Origin: Lateolabrax maculatus
Taxonomy: Eukaryota > Chordata > Actinopteri > Acropomatiformes > Lateolabracidae
NCBI GenBank assembly: GCA_031216445.1
Contig: CM062198.1
Span: 1,550,001 to 1,614,000 of the forward strand
Length of the DNA stretch: 64,000 bases
Direction: 5' to 3'
In this document: positions 14,601 to 29,600 of the stretch, one piece after another
Position numbering within the stretch: position 1 is the stretch's first letter
Layout of the letters: the number at the start of each line of letters is the position of its first letter
Made by a program: the position numbers and the translations under genes
The notes under the pieces: model-generated
Told to the model about the DNA's origin: nothing
The model's input: only the letters and a program-made list of their open reading frames with translations
Database searches by the model: none

Positions 14601-17600
14601 GTGATGACCACATTAACCACAGTCCTTTTAACTATGGACCGTGTAAATTGAGCGAAGCCTGTGTCAGTGTCAGCTGGTCTCAGAGGGTCAGAGCCTCTGA
14701 TATAATGATATTATATGCGTTAACTTGCATTACTTTCTTCAACACACCCACCTTTTAATATTGGAAAAGCACCACATAGTCATTTGACTCTATGGGATGA
14801 CCTTGTGAACATTTTAATATGTAATTTTAAATATTTAAAGAATACATAATAGTGAGGGACAGTTATGTCCAGCAACACTGCATCCAAATATTGGATTATT
14901 TTTTACTTTAAATATATTTCATTGTAAATTGTTTTCAGTGCGAATGAGTCTGAACATGGTTAGGACATTGAATACAATTGGGACATGACTTAACCATGCA
15001 GTTAAAAATGCATCACTGCCTCGCTCTCATCAACAGGAAAATAGGTGTCTTACAGTAATTAATAAAAGAGAGCAGTAGGACGACAAATTTGTAAAAAAGG
15101 CTGCCATTAATTAGATAACTCAGAGACTTGTGTCATGTACAGTATGTTGTCTCTCACCCTCCTGCAGCCTCCCATCAGCAGCTGCTGCCCCTCCAGGGAA
15201 AATGGTCTTGACATAGATCCCCATTGGTCCATACATGCTGTCCTTCCCTCCCACTATACTGAAGCCCAGACCCTGGGAACAGCAACAGAATCAATATTAA
15301 TAATATTAGAACCAATCATCTTTAACTGTAATCATAATCATAATTAAAGGAACAGTTTGGCACATTGTGGCATGTCATTTATACAGATAAGAGAAGTAAG
15401 CTACGACTTGAATACTAGTTAAGTGTCAAAGGTCATTCTTGACCTTCCACTAAGCAGTGCAATTTAAGTTGTTCATACTGATGAAGACCTAAGTTGATAG
15501 GCCTGGAAAAATCTAGCAAGTGGACCTTGAGTCAAGATTATTTTGTCAAACTAGAATATGATACATTATGAGCACTTAATATATGCAGTATAAGACCTAC
15601 CTTGCCATGGCCCTTCATCAGCACAATGTTACAGATTATGAAGGCTTGCACATTCGTGCAGGAGTGTACTAGCTGGGCAGAACTGAGAGAGCGGGAGGGA
15701 CGATGCACAGGCTGGAGAGGAGCACACGCACACACACACACAGATTTATATCACAATTTAAGTATTCTCTTTACAACCAGTAAGTAGTAATATTTTGATG
15801 CTGATATGATCAAACTGCTGTTTTTTTTATAATTTTTGTTTTCATTCAACAAAAGTGTCCAACTGGCAGATTGTGAGCTTCCTCCTGAACAACTGTAAAG
15901 GAGTTTGCTGACTGCTGTCTTCAGTCAGCAAACAGATTGGATCAGACTGGCTGGACCATCTGCAATGGGGCCCCTATTAACTCCCAACTTGTCCTACGCT
16001 CTGTGCACAGTGTACAGAGTTTCTGTGCTGGAATATTAACTGGCCCCAGATCTTTCTTTGTGGTCATTTCATTAAATAGAAATGTATTTAGTAAGTAAAA
16101 ACTTGAAATCACAGAATTTCTTAAAACTGGATTCTCTTTAAGACTGGACCTCAATAAGCAGGACCCAACTCAAGGACCTGACCATATAATGTACTGTGCT
16201 CTAGTGGAACAAACCACATCTGGGGCACATTTCCTCTGGAGATTTGGACATATATAAAAAAAGATTATTTTGTTTATGTTTTGAGTTAGTGAATCTGCTT
16301 TTATTTTAGCCTTGCTCTCTTCGTCTTCTTTATAGGGGGATCACAAATAAAATAATATTTTTTGACTTTGCGTTATTCTTTTTACATTATATTATTTATT
16401 AATTTACCATTACATTAATAAACATTTGTGACCAGGTCACCAGGTGTGATCTTGATGTATTCTGTTTGTAATGTCAGATAAATCAAATACTTGTGTAGTG
16501 GTGTGAGGAAACTCCAGCTGCTGGGACAGAGACTTCCTGTTTCCATAAAAACCACCATTCCCTTGAGGATGGCTAGTATACAGCTCTGGGGTCTTCATGA
16601 TGATTCTGTCCAGATCGCCAATCCAGTAAGGATGAACACCTGGTTACAAACACAGATATATATGGATATACAGTGTCTCTCATTTATTGTTTGATATGTT
16701 GTGCTGTTTACACTGTGTGCTGGACTGACTCCGGTTGTGTGGCTATTAAATATAAGCATTGGTTGGATAGGATTACAGTGTACAGGCTTTTTATTTTCCT
16801 GATCACTGTAACTATATGTCTTAGTTAAACTAACTGTTAAACTCTGTATCATTACAAATATACAGAACCATCTACAGTCTGTTCAATTCAATCTCTGTAA
16901 GCACAGTACATCTCACAATTAGGACCACATTTCCCATAAGAGGGAAGCTAAAAGGATAATAACCCCAGGCCTCACACTTCCCTGAAGACAATAAACATAT
17001 TATAAACAATTTTCCCATCATCCTCTCTCTCCTTTCATCAGCTGTCTAAAAGCTTTGGCTGTCCTCAACAGAACAGCAGCCTCCTCCTGTTTGAGCAGCT
17101 TTCTGACCCATTTACATGCAAAGTGAGATGCAGGAGACTGAATTGTTCTCATGCTTGGTGATTTTACTATTGAGTGAAAACTGTATGATACACACTGGTT
17201 GAAATGGAGTGTGTCCTATCGCTGGCCATCTGTCCTGGTGGGCTCTGCTCAGTCTTCTCCGTTTCCCAGCATCTCTCCTCATTCACCTCTGGAATGGGTA
17301 ACTAGACGCACACACACATGCACACACACACACAAACACACAAACACACACAGACGTCAAAGGGTCACAGAAAGATACCTGCATGGTGAGCTTTTCCCCC
17401 CCAAAATTGCGAAAGATTTTTTTACCTTGAGGTGGTTGTTGTTGGCTATAAGTTCTTCATCTGTGTATCCAGGCAGTGACAGAGGATCAGATGGGGAGAT
17501 GAGAGCCTGATGCTGTGGACTTGTAGTGAGACTATGCACATCGAGTGTGTCTTCATGTGTGTCCTAAAGTACACAACACACCAGCAAAGAAAAACATTTC

Positions 17601-20600
17601 AACTGTGGCCCAACATGAGGCACACCAACGGCAGAATGTACCTTTAAAGTTAATTTCAGCCTTAGATCATGATCATATGATCCTCGCTGTATTCATTCTG
17701 CTTGTACTGTACAAAGCAATACATTACCCTCATCATTGTAATAAATAACTCTGTCTACTGACATATTAGGTCAATTCCCCGACTTAACAGCCATGGCTCT
17801 CTGTTATTATATTATCTTTGAAAGCATGTGAAAGGGGCGTTCCATAAAAATCAAACAGACAGTGTTGAAAACAGAATCAGCTGAGCCCAGTCGTCACATG
17901 GTAGACATTCTTTCCTACAGCTCTCTTTCTCCAGTTTTCCTCCATTCTGCCGTTCAGGTTTCCACAGCCTCTTAAAAGTGACTCAAATAGACTTGGCAGG
18001 GTGACAAGGTGTTACACTGGAACAACCTCATATCCTCCCTCTGTGGCTGCTGAGGACCAATGAAACAGACCATGCTGGGTTCAGGACTAACACATCCATT
18101 CGTACAGCAGCTGTTCCTTCTTGTAAATGGTGTACTAATCACTATATATGATATCATCAAACTACATTTGAGATTTTTAAGATTTTACAGAGGACCTGAC
18201 GTAAAATGACATAACATTTCCCTGATTTTCCATGAGTCGCTGAAGACATTCCCAACTGTCCTTTCTTCCTCCTTTGTCAATGGTGTCAGCATGTATCAGA
18301 TTTCTTCACTGTCCTTGTCTGAAATAAACCTTTTTAGACTCCATGTTATTACAGAGATTCCAACTGTGAAACCAAATGATATAAATGTTACTGAACTTTC
18401 TTACATTACTCTTTTTGTTTACCAAATTCTCATTCTTTAAATTCCTTTATGTGCATTACCATATCTGTCTGGACTCCATAGAGCATTGTGTTTAAGTGTG
18501 TGTGGGGGAAGACTGGAAATGTGATTGCAGCATGAGGAAAATGCCATGCCCACACAGATTTGGGGCATGGCATTACAGTAACTATATTGTTATTTTGGAC
18601 TCAGTGATGGTCCCTGTCTAGCCATGGGCATGAAACAGATCATTTATTTTGATTTGTTTATCTATATATTAAAATTCAATTTCAATCAGTGCATCACACG
18701 GAGGGGTACACAAGATAGTGAAACCTATTCATGCCTTTATTACTTCTTTAACATCACGTGCCCAAAAATTTAAGCAAAATGAAGTGGAGGTTATGAGTGT
18801 GTAGAGATTGTACTGTGACATTTACGGTAAACACACAATGTGCAGGTATCTACTGATGAACTGTCATTGTAGAAACTATTAATGTTACGTAATGTATCAA
18901 TCATAAAACTAAGTATTTTGCTTTATGGACTAAAGACAGTAGGAAAGTGTTTTCTTGAAGAATTAGGAAAAGAGGAAGAAATATCACACTAGAGTCTGTT
19001 TTATGTGTCGTTGTTATTACCTCATTATGGGCTTTAATGTGAATGCTCCTCATTCCCTCTCCCGCCATCCAGGCACTGCTGTTTAGAAACTGTCCGTTAA
19101 AGGGTGCCAGCTTGTCTGGGCTCAGGAAGCTGCAGGCTCTGAAGAGAACACACACCAGAAGGTCCAAAAGTCTTCAAGCAGACAGCCTTACTTCATGACT
19201 CATAAAACAAATATTATATTACTAGAGTTAGACTGTTCTGAAAGTCCCTCATCATGACAAGACTCAAAAAGTTAAATATATTTTGTGCTTTACAATAAAT
19301 TTTGGCAGAACACTAGAACCCATATTATGGAAGGTTGCTTCACTGATTTAGCAGATTAAAGGTATCCTGTGGAGTTTTTGACCGCTAGTACTGCTATGTA
19401 GCAATTTTTTTATATGTGGGTACACGTATGAACAGACAACGCATGGATTCTCATGATGAACAAAATTCACTTTTGTAAGTTTAAAGTGTCATTGATCAAA
19501 TCAATAGCTTTTTGGAAGCATTGGAGGGCTCACTGGTGACAAAAAAACAAAATGCACTTTGGTAAGTTTAAAGTGCCACTAAAGTGGCCTGGTACTGAAC
19601 TGAATTGAATGAAACAGAACCAGTAACAGACTGAACTTTGGATTCTACTGCAAGACTGAACTGAAGACAGACACTGCACTTGAAATTTGGTGCTCTCTGC
19701 TTTCTCTGGGTGGAACACTAGTGCGTAACCTGTAATCTGTATCTGGGTATGTCATCTGGATACATTTGAACACAGGCCTTTGCTTTACACCTGGTATTAA
19801 TAAATGTTCTTGTTATCTTGATTCTGCCTGCATTGTGATCAGATCTCAATATGCAAATTAGGTAGGCAGAATGGCAGACTCAAGTCAAAGGAAACAATGT
19901 TGGATATTCTCAAATAAACTTCTACCATGTGCAAGGTGAGCATCTTTGACAGACAGACGAAGGCATCAGAAGGCTACTTTTCTGTAGTTTTGCAAACTAG
20001 GCTGACATTACTTGTGCTGTTAGGCTGTGTTCAGAAAGACATTTGCACTATGTGTAAAAACACAGCCCCTCTTTTCATTTGAATGGGACCACTGCATTGA
20101 CACAGTGCCAATGCAGACAGTTCTAGTAAGAAAATGCTTCTAGCAAAAAAGTTGAATCCGGCTACATTTTTGCCTCCAAGCAAAGCAAAGTTATCTGCTA
20201 AAGCCCTTCATTGGTCAATCAAATACTGTACATGCAAGCGCACATTCCAGATACATTACTCTGTCATTACTCTTGCATTGTTTTGATTCAGGCCTGTTTT
20301 CAGTCCAAACGCCCCGCAGGAAAGTAATCAGTTCCAGTAGAGATGCTTGGTAGCACTAGTGCTGGCTCGCCTATCAATAATGTGACTCTAACATTGAAGA
20401 GACTCCATGAAAGTTTCCTGAAGTTATGCTGCTGTATGGCCATATTACTTTTTCTGTGCAAAGGAAGGATACCCCTGTAGTTTTGAGAATTTTTTTGGAT
20501 GAGGTCTGTCCATTCTCATTGTAAAGCGTTCTATGTGCATTTATAGCTGCGTTCATATGCAATTTTCGTGCTACTGCTACACACTGGGTGTATTTTTGTA

Positions 20601-23600
20601 GATCTACCCAAGTGTAGCTTTCATTTTTCAGCACATTCCTGAGAAATAAAGCACTTAGAGTTGTGGTACGGTGTTTTATTACCTGTGTAGGTTCCCTCCT
20701 TTCCTCCATGGCTCCACATTAGTGTCTTTGTCCTCTGTCTGGACGCTGTTATCGGCCATTTGTGGTCCACACACCTCCTCAGCGGGCCCTGTGGCTACAC
20801 ACATCCTCCAGATACTACTCTCCTATAATGACACACATATACATACACGCACAACACATACACACAGTATAATATACTAGGAGACAGAAAAGCAAGCTTT
20901 ATAAGCATATCAACCATCTGGCTGAGTGGCAGACAGCTGAGGAAAAAGAAAACAGCAGTAAAGATTTATAGGTGCATGAACTTGGCCATAGTGTTTGGAG
21001 GTTAAGCTATTGAGGCGAAATGGCTCTTGAGGGGACAATATGTGACCAGGTGATTAAATTATATAATACAGACAGAATGGTTGTGTTCTTTAAATGGGCA
21101 CTGAAGTAACTCCTTTATATCAATTAATGAATATGGAGCGATCATTTCCAGAAGGTTGAACATGCTATCATGTGAAACGAAGAACTCCAATAATTGATGA
21201 GCATGAATAATATGTTGAATATGTTGTTGAAATACCCTTTTTTATGGCAGCATGACTTTAATAACAAAGACTTGATTCATAAACTTCTGTTTGTCTATAA
21301 GGGATTTATACTCAACATGAAGGCAAAAAGGATATGGCTAAGATATTGTTTCTGTCTGGTAGGTGATTAAGAGTCATTGATGTTCAATCTGGCATGAATT
21401 AACCCCAGAGGAAAAACTCTGCTCCATTAATTTACTGTTGTGCTCAGCTTCGGCTGGGGTTGTTCAGCGGCCCTGGCTTCAGTCAATGAAGTGATATATA
21501 ACTGCCAGCTGTAAAGTCTTCACTTTGATTGCCATGCAATCTCTGTTGTTGATGCCGATATACAGTATATGAAGTACTACAAAAAGAGCACATTTAATTT
21601 GTGTTGTGCCAATAACAGACAAGTATCAGGCAGCATGGCTGTAGGGTTGCCAGTGTCAGTCGGTCCATCGCTTCGGTTCACACTGAAATGTTAACTTTTG
21701 GATGCATTGTCATGAAATTTAGTTCAGACAATCGTCTTTTGCACAGGATGAATTGGGAGAACGTTGGTGATCCGCTGACCATTTTCAGCTCGAGTTAGTA
21801 ATTTGTCCCTTATTTAATACAACCTATAAAATAAATGACATTCGCATCACTTTCAGCTGTACTTTGTTTTTTGTGCTAATTAGCACAAATATATTGTTTC
21901 TGTCTGGTAGGTGATTAAGAGTCATTGATGTTCAATCTGGCATGAATTAGCCCCAGAGGAAAAACTCTGCTCCATTAATTTACTGTTGTGCTCAGCTTCG
22001 GTTGGGGTTGTTTAGCGGCCCTGGCTTCAGTCAATGAAGTGGTATATAACTGGCAGCTGTAAAGTCTTCACTTTGATTGGCATGCAATCACAGTTGTTGA
22101 TGCTGATATACAGTATGTGAAGTACTACAAAAAATTTCATTTGTGTTGTGCCTTCTTATAGCATTGCTGTCACAGAGCAGTTAATAGGTCTGTAGTCTAA
22201 TTTATTTTCTAAGTATCAGAATACCATTATACACAGGTTGGGATCACTCATTTATGCAAGGTGAGTGATGAGTGACCACTTTCTGATCCTCTTTGACATT
22301 AGTGGAATGTGTCGTGAGGCTGAGCTGTAGAAACAGCACAGCCCAACAACCTCCGTCTTTGTCTGAATGTTTGACATTCAGGCCAGTCACAGCTCTCATT
22401 CTAGACACAGGCATGTGATTATCATTACATTTAGACAAGAAACACTCCCCACAGCATACATAACACAGTGTTAGCACATTGATTCCATGCTAAGGCTTGA
22501 CATATACAAACAACAAACAGACTGTCAAGAACGAAAATTGTTGTATATATGAGTTTATTGATGGCTAAAGAATCTGACAGTCTAGAACACAATCTATAGT
22601 TTGTGAGAATGAATCACCCTTTAAGGGGAAGCTTATCTTCATGTCAGCCTCAGAGTCTGTATGCTGACTATGGCCCACGGCTTCAACACACACTAAAAGT
22701 GAATGCCTCGTGACTATGACGCACTAAACCTGTTTCTGACTTGTCAGTCCCTAAAAATATAGATTAAATCAAATGTGTCACTATTTCTAAAATTAAATAT
22801 TGGAACACATCTATGTCACACTCATTCTAAAACAATCTACTGAGTAATGAATGGAAACTTAACAGTGCAGTGACTAAGAATTAGTAGAGTTTGTTGTCAC
22901 CAGAAAAAATAACATCAGCTGTTGACATGAAAGCTATTTAGGAATCATAAACTCATAATTATAATACCTCCATTATGACATGAACGTGTCATAATGCTAT
23001 GTTCAGACAGCAGATTCACAACGGGGCACTAGGACTTGCGAGGTCATGTGACCGATGGACACAACTGCAGTAACACCCAACTGTAACACAATTGTTCTTG
23101 GGAAACTAGTAAAACTCTCTACAACAATGGGAAAACACAGTAAAACTTCATTCATCTCTACTGCTACAAATTGTGATATGAGCAGTGCAACTTTTCAAAT
23201 GCAAAAATCCTCCCTCTAAAATATGATGGAGGATATATTATAAATATCTATATTTATATAAATATTTCATGCTCTCTTTAAAATAAACTACTTTCGAAAA
23301 TCTGCATTAGGGTTTTATTATAGTAGTACCGGACATTTCTCCCAAATTCTTTAATGTGTGTCTGCCGCCTAGCAAAAGACTTCCAGCTGCTCTGTTCATA
23401 ATGTCTAGAGAAATGTCAGACAAAGAAGAGGGCAGTACAGCTCAACGCCACTGGAGGAAGAAGACAACAAACAAAACTGTCAACCTTCTGGTGGAGCTAG
23501 AGGAAAAGTCTGGGGATCCCCAGAGTCCGTGGAAACCCACGAGGGTCAACCCATTCAATAGATTTTAAAGTTTTTTTTCAGTCTGGACCAAAGTGGTGGA

Positions 23601-26600
23601 CCGACTGCCCGATTGCCATTGCCATCCCTAGAACCATGCCACTAGCATGGTCAAATAATAACTACTGAGGGAACCAACAGGCTTTTATATATTTTAGTAG
23701 AGGAAGGGTGAGAACGTTTAGAATTAGTTGAACTTGAATTATCTTCATATGCAATCAATCACTGTAGCTCAAACTCCTGCAGTCGTACCTTGATGCTGAA
23801 TGACCTTCTGATGCTCCTTTTATTCTCCCTGAGTGTGGTGGTATGATGCACCTGGTTATCTACCTCAGGTCCTGCTCTTTTCTCCAGGACTGATTGCTGG
23901 GTTGTCTTCCATCGTCCGTTCTCTGAATCTCTGTACCGTATCTGATCCCCAGCAGTGATTTCTCTCTTCCAGCCTGGACCCCATGTCCGGCACCCATCTG
24001 ACACCGCCCCAGTATGCCTCTCTTCTGGGTGGTCATCATTAGTCTTAGAGTGACACAGGATCAGGGACCTGGACAGAGTCAGAGAAAGTCAGAAAGTCAA
24101 TTTCTGGTATTAAATGAAATAAATTGCAACCTTGAAAGAAATACTGTTGATGAGTAATGCAGCCATAAAAGTGATACTGATTGGCAAGTAGCCTACATGT
24201 TGTATATCAGAACTAAAAACTGAAATAAAAAGCACTCCATCTATTGTCTCAAAACTCCATCAATATGTAGCATATGAAATGACATCATAAAGATTCACTT
24301 CAGCCTGTAGAGAAGGTTACATACTAGTTCTGCCCATGAAAAGGTGAGTGTATGTGTCATGGGCTTCCTGTGCAACCCTGACTGTGAGCCTTTGAATGGT
24401 GTTAGTACCTGGAGAGCATGGCCAGCTTCTTGGAGCGGTGGTTGTGGCTGCTGGTTGGGTTGTTGTTGCTGCTTTTCCCTTGGTCCCTGCGTCTCCTCTC
24501 CATCCTCCTAGCAGCCGCTGTGCTAGCTTTCCTCCTCTGGTGGGAGTATCTCTGAGGCATGGCCGTCAGTGTGTGTGTTTGTGTGTGTGCCGAGAGCTCA
24601 GGAACCAACACACTCCTCCCAGCCGGCCTGAAGCCTAATGGAGAGGGACGCTCTGGAGGGCAATTAGAAAATTCAGTTAGGACAGTCTGACTGCATCCGT
24701 GTGTGTAAGTGTTCTGAGAAACTGCTGAGGCCATTGTGGAGGATAACAGTGCTTTTCTTTCCATGCCTTGAAAAAAAAATGGCTCTTCATGGGCCAGCTT
24801 AAGCAGACTGCTGTTGAGAGAAACATATGGACACAAACACACACACACACAATGACATACAAAGTCTGAAGTGACTTAAGTACATGGAACATGGACTTCT
24901 ACACTTGGTGATAATAATCATTTAAAAAATAATGGTGTTAACCATGTTGTACTGGTCCCATTAATGGACCGGAATATATGATGGTATTCACACTCCAGAG
25001 AGCACTGTAGGTTGACCCTCAAATCTATTATACATGTAAGTGTAGATGGCCCCCCACATGAACACTTAGTAAACAAGGTTCTGAGGCTCAATCAACCCAT
25101 AAGTCTTTTGGTCTGACATCATTATCATGCTACCTTCCCCCCTCACAGTCAGAGCCAGTTTACCAGTTGCATGCCATGTCCATGCTTTAATTGAACTAGA
25201 CTTGCACACTTTCTTGGTTGGGATCATTTCACATTGACTGAACACTTGTGACTGCTGCAGCTTCAGTTTTGGTGATTAGGTATAACCTTCTCAAAGAATG
25301 GTGAACAATTTACCACTGCTTCCAGTCTTTGTGCTAAACTAAGCTAAAGAAGTCTAATCACAAGATCAGACGACAAGATGTTGTGGTCTTTTGAGATGGT
25401 CAGTCTCGTTTTTCTGTCGTAGGTAATACGTGCTTCAGTAATAAAGGTAAAAAAATAATAATGTAGCAAAGTTTCTAGCTGCCACATCTGCACGCGCCGC
25501 GATCACCATGGTAATATACCACCCCTTTTCCCCAGTCAGTTGCCAGTTGTTGTTGCTTTGTGCCATTCCTTTCGAGCCTCTTAACCCTGTAACATGTTCC
25601 TGCCTGCCTGCCTGCCCTTTGCCTGTCCTGTGATACAATAAGCTTTTTGTACCTCCATTTTGGTCAATAAATCACGTGGGACATTTGCAGATAAATATTT
25701 AACTTAAAATATTCAATGAATACAATTAAATAAGTTAATATGTTGAATTTTTAACATTTTTTCAAAATTAAAATGAAATATTATGTGAAGACAATGGAGT
25801 AGAATGGACAATGGAGTAGCTCATCACCACTTTGTGATGAGCTTGGAGGATGAGGGAGGATGACCCTTCACCAATGTGCAAGCCTATTGGTCAAAAACAA
25901 GGAAGTGATACTTCATTAATAGAAGGGAGTGGGAAGGAGGAGGGTAGAGAAGGGAAAGAAAGGGGAATGGAAGGAAGTAATGGAAATAAAAAGGAGATGA
26001 GGGAAGGGGTAGACATGAATGTTAAAAACGTGGTAGATATAATCTGGCTATCACGTCAAGGTGGACTTAATCGTGTACACATGATACATTTCAGTTCCCC
26101 ATTTTTCTGTTTTTGATTACAAACACATATTGACTACACAAACACCATAACCATTAATAGTTAGAGATATCAAATGATATTTTAGTCTTTTTTAATCATT
26201 CTTGACATTATTTTTTTTATATTTTTACAAAACAGAGAGAAGTTAACATTATTTTTAAAATCAACTTATATTTAAAGTATACAGGGACAAACAAACAAGA
26301 CAAAACATAGAACGGTTGCATGCATTTTCATGAGATGTGAGCCTTCTGTGGGCAGAGAGAGCACAACCACCAGCTCTAACAGGCGATTTCTCCAGGGATG
26401 AGAGAGCCACAGCACACATATATGATGTTAGGAACATGCAATATCACAGTGAATGATGGGACATTGATATCCATCAAGACAGATATCCATCCCACAGTGA
26501 TGGATATCTGTCTTCTACAAGAAGAGAAAGACGTTGGTCTGTATAAAGGATCACTTTGTCTGCTATAATGTCATTTAAAAAGTGCTCTTTTGTTTCTAAA

Positions 26601-29600
26601 TCTTTCCCAGTTTTGTTGTAGAAAAGACTTACATCTTTGCTCTGAGCTTGTGGTGAATCAGTGTGTATATGCTTGTAGTTTAAAGACAGCTGGCTTTTGC
26701 TGCTCTGTTACAGTGATGTGGCAGCCCACGTGCTGACAAATGCCTCTCTGTGCTGTGAATATTACAGCATGCAGGTGGAATATAACAGACTTCTTCAAAC
26801 ATTAAACACTGTATAGAATGTGCTGAGTCTACATCCCTGCTACTCAAACTAAAATAAGTAAATTCAATGAAATGTAATAGTATTATTATAATGCATAAGA
26901 CATATTTGATTATGGCCTTCATTAAATAAAAAAATGCATTAAAATGCCTGTTTTCTTTCCTGGTGAATCAGTGGCTCTGATCCTGAAAGTGTGTTAGCAA
27001 TTACGGAGCATTAGTCTGCTTGTTGTGTTTGCCAGATAAACAGGAAACAAAGACATGGATCTCTGTGCTTCAGGCCTATAAGACCTCAAGACTCCATCCC
27101 TCCCTCTCTCTTCTCTTTTCATATAGGCTCATACACTCTCCAGCTGGATATATGCCAGCCAAGTGAGAACACTTACAGTAGAATAACAGAAATCAATCTC
27201 AGCTACTGTCTCTAAACCAGCATATTCATTCTGAGCACTAGGTGAATGGAAATGCAAATGTGCGTTGAGATAAAGCCAGATCAGCTCTGCAGCACTATAG
27301 CAACAATCTCTGTTCTCCATTCTGGTCCTTAAATGTCCAGCACAAATTGTACGTCTATATTCAAGCAGGCAGCAAGAAGGCCCTGCACACAGCTAAAAAT
27401 GCATTGTAGTTTCAGAGGTACATTTACTGAGACACTACACTTAAGTACATTTTTGAGGTACTCCGCCAAACTTAATGACAAAATACATTTCTCTTTACTT
27501 GAGCATTACCATTTTGAAAGACTCTATACTTTTATACCATTATATTTAAATACATTCATGTGATTATCTGCCAATAGTAAATATATCACATCAAATAAAC
27601 CAATGAAAAAAGCAGCCGCAGTATTTAAAAGATACATAATTTTGGTCGTCCTTAACTTCACCTCCAGGGTCTCTTACGGAAGGAAACCTAATTCACAATC
27701 ATAATGACATCCAGCTCGACAACATAACTAAGCTTAAGAAAATGCACATTTTTAAATAACAATATAATGCAAAGTTTTACTTAATATTTATTTTTTCAAG
27801 CAGCCTTTAATCATTACCACATGTACCCCTCTCTGCCAGACCTCAGAGGGTCATGGGTTATATGGCACCAGACTGAAAGACTGACGCTAGTCAAGTGGCG
27901 AGCTGTGACAATAGACAGGCAGGGTTGAATGGCATCTTTTAGACTACAGAGAGCAGCAGTTACAATGAACACACCCGATGAGAAGGTGGATCCTAAACCT
28001 AATTTAATATAGTCAAATGTAACAGGAAAGTTAGTGAGTGCTTGCCTCATACGTGAATCCTATTTATGCATTGTATCTTGTTTGATTAATCCAAACTTAT
28101 ACAGAAATTTAAAAATGATCATTTGTGATTTTAGGGTATTTTCTGTAAGGATTTCTAGGTTTCCACCCAGTGCATCAGTGCCCTTCTGTGTCTCTGGCTA
28201 TACGTTAGATAAAGTCAGTGAGCAGGTTTTGGTATAAGTCTCTGTACACGAAGATTACTGAAACATGTGCAATAATTTGTATACTGCATCATTCATCACT
28301 GTCACCTGCACTACTATCTGTCTTTTATACACTATTTTCACCTACAATGCCATAAGCTTCTCCATGTGTACAGATTTCTGTATATTCAGTATTTCTGTAC
28401 ATATTATTATTTTTTTCTATTTTTAATATTTTCCACTTGTTTATTTATTTGATGCTGTATCCATCTGCTGCTGTAACAAGTTTATTTCCCCAGTGTGGAA
28501 TCAATAAAGTCTTATCTGATCTTATCTTAATCTCGAAGCTCACCGTTTCATTCTCTTTGGTGGCACCTATGGCCATAAGCGGTAATTGCAGGTTTGTTTT
28601 TGGACCTCACTCTCAGAAGATCCAAACAGTGTTGAATGTGTTTCTGAAGGTTCATGGTCTGTACTCATTGATCTTTTCTTTGATTGTTGGCCACAGTAAC
28701 TCGCAACACTAGCAGAGACCGGAAAAAGCATGCCACTTTACACACAAGTGAGTTTGAAGAGCAAGTCTGTTGCTAAGCCGCCTACCCTCTTTGGCAGACC
28801 AACCACTGCTGGGTGATGGAAAACATGTCACTAGCTCTGTGCCGCTTGTGATTTTTCCTGGGAATGTCGACACCCACTTCATAACACTGCAACTCTGCAA
28901 ATGCAAGGGCTTTCATACGTGGGCCATATAGACTCAGTCACCATTGTGTAACCTCATTCGGTGATAGATAAACTTAGCAGACATTTATTTAAATGGAAAT
29001 CTTCAGGAGTATTACTTTAAAGCACTTCCATGTAGGCAGAGTGTTGGTTAGTATGTATATTTTAAGTCTTGTTTCATAAAAAGCACTTGTTTCACAGCCT
29101 GGAAGATGTTGACTGCCTCCTGTCCAACTTTCCACTGACACACTCTCCGTTCTGTTGATGTAATGGCACACAGCAGGAACACTGTTTACTATGAAAACTT
29201 GGACCAAGAGGAAAAATGGTGGGAGGAGGAGAGAGAGTAGCGTGGGTCAAGTTGAAAGGTGTGTATAAATAAAAAGTGTGTGTAAATGTGTTTTCATATT
29301 CATGTGTGTGTGTGTGAATGTGTACATGCCCTCATAGAAACCATACTCTAGCCTCTAGCATTAGTTAGGCAGGGACTCCAGCCTAACAGAACCCAATTGA
29401 GAGAAAGCAGAGGGTGGGGTGGCTGTGCAGCTGAACAACGTGCATGTTGTTTCGAGTGTTCACTGGGGATTTTTCCAGGACTCACAGAGATCAGCCAAGA
29501 GAGCCATCTGAAGGGAGTCATGCTGCAAATGAATAATCTACCACTTTTAGCTAACTTCTTAAAGGTGCAGTGAGCAATTCTAATCCAATACACTTTTTGT

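Noticed and set aside
25850..26116. 88-codon plus-strand ORF with Gly/Glu/Lys-rich start
   Set aside because: Low-complexity purine tract; no splice context or recognised motif.
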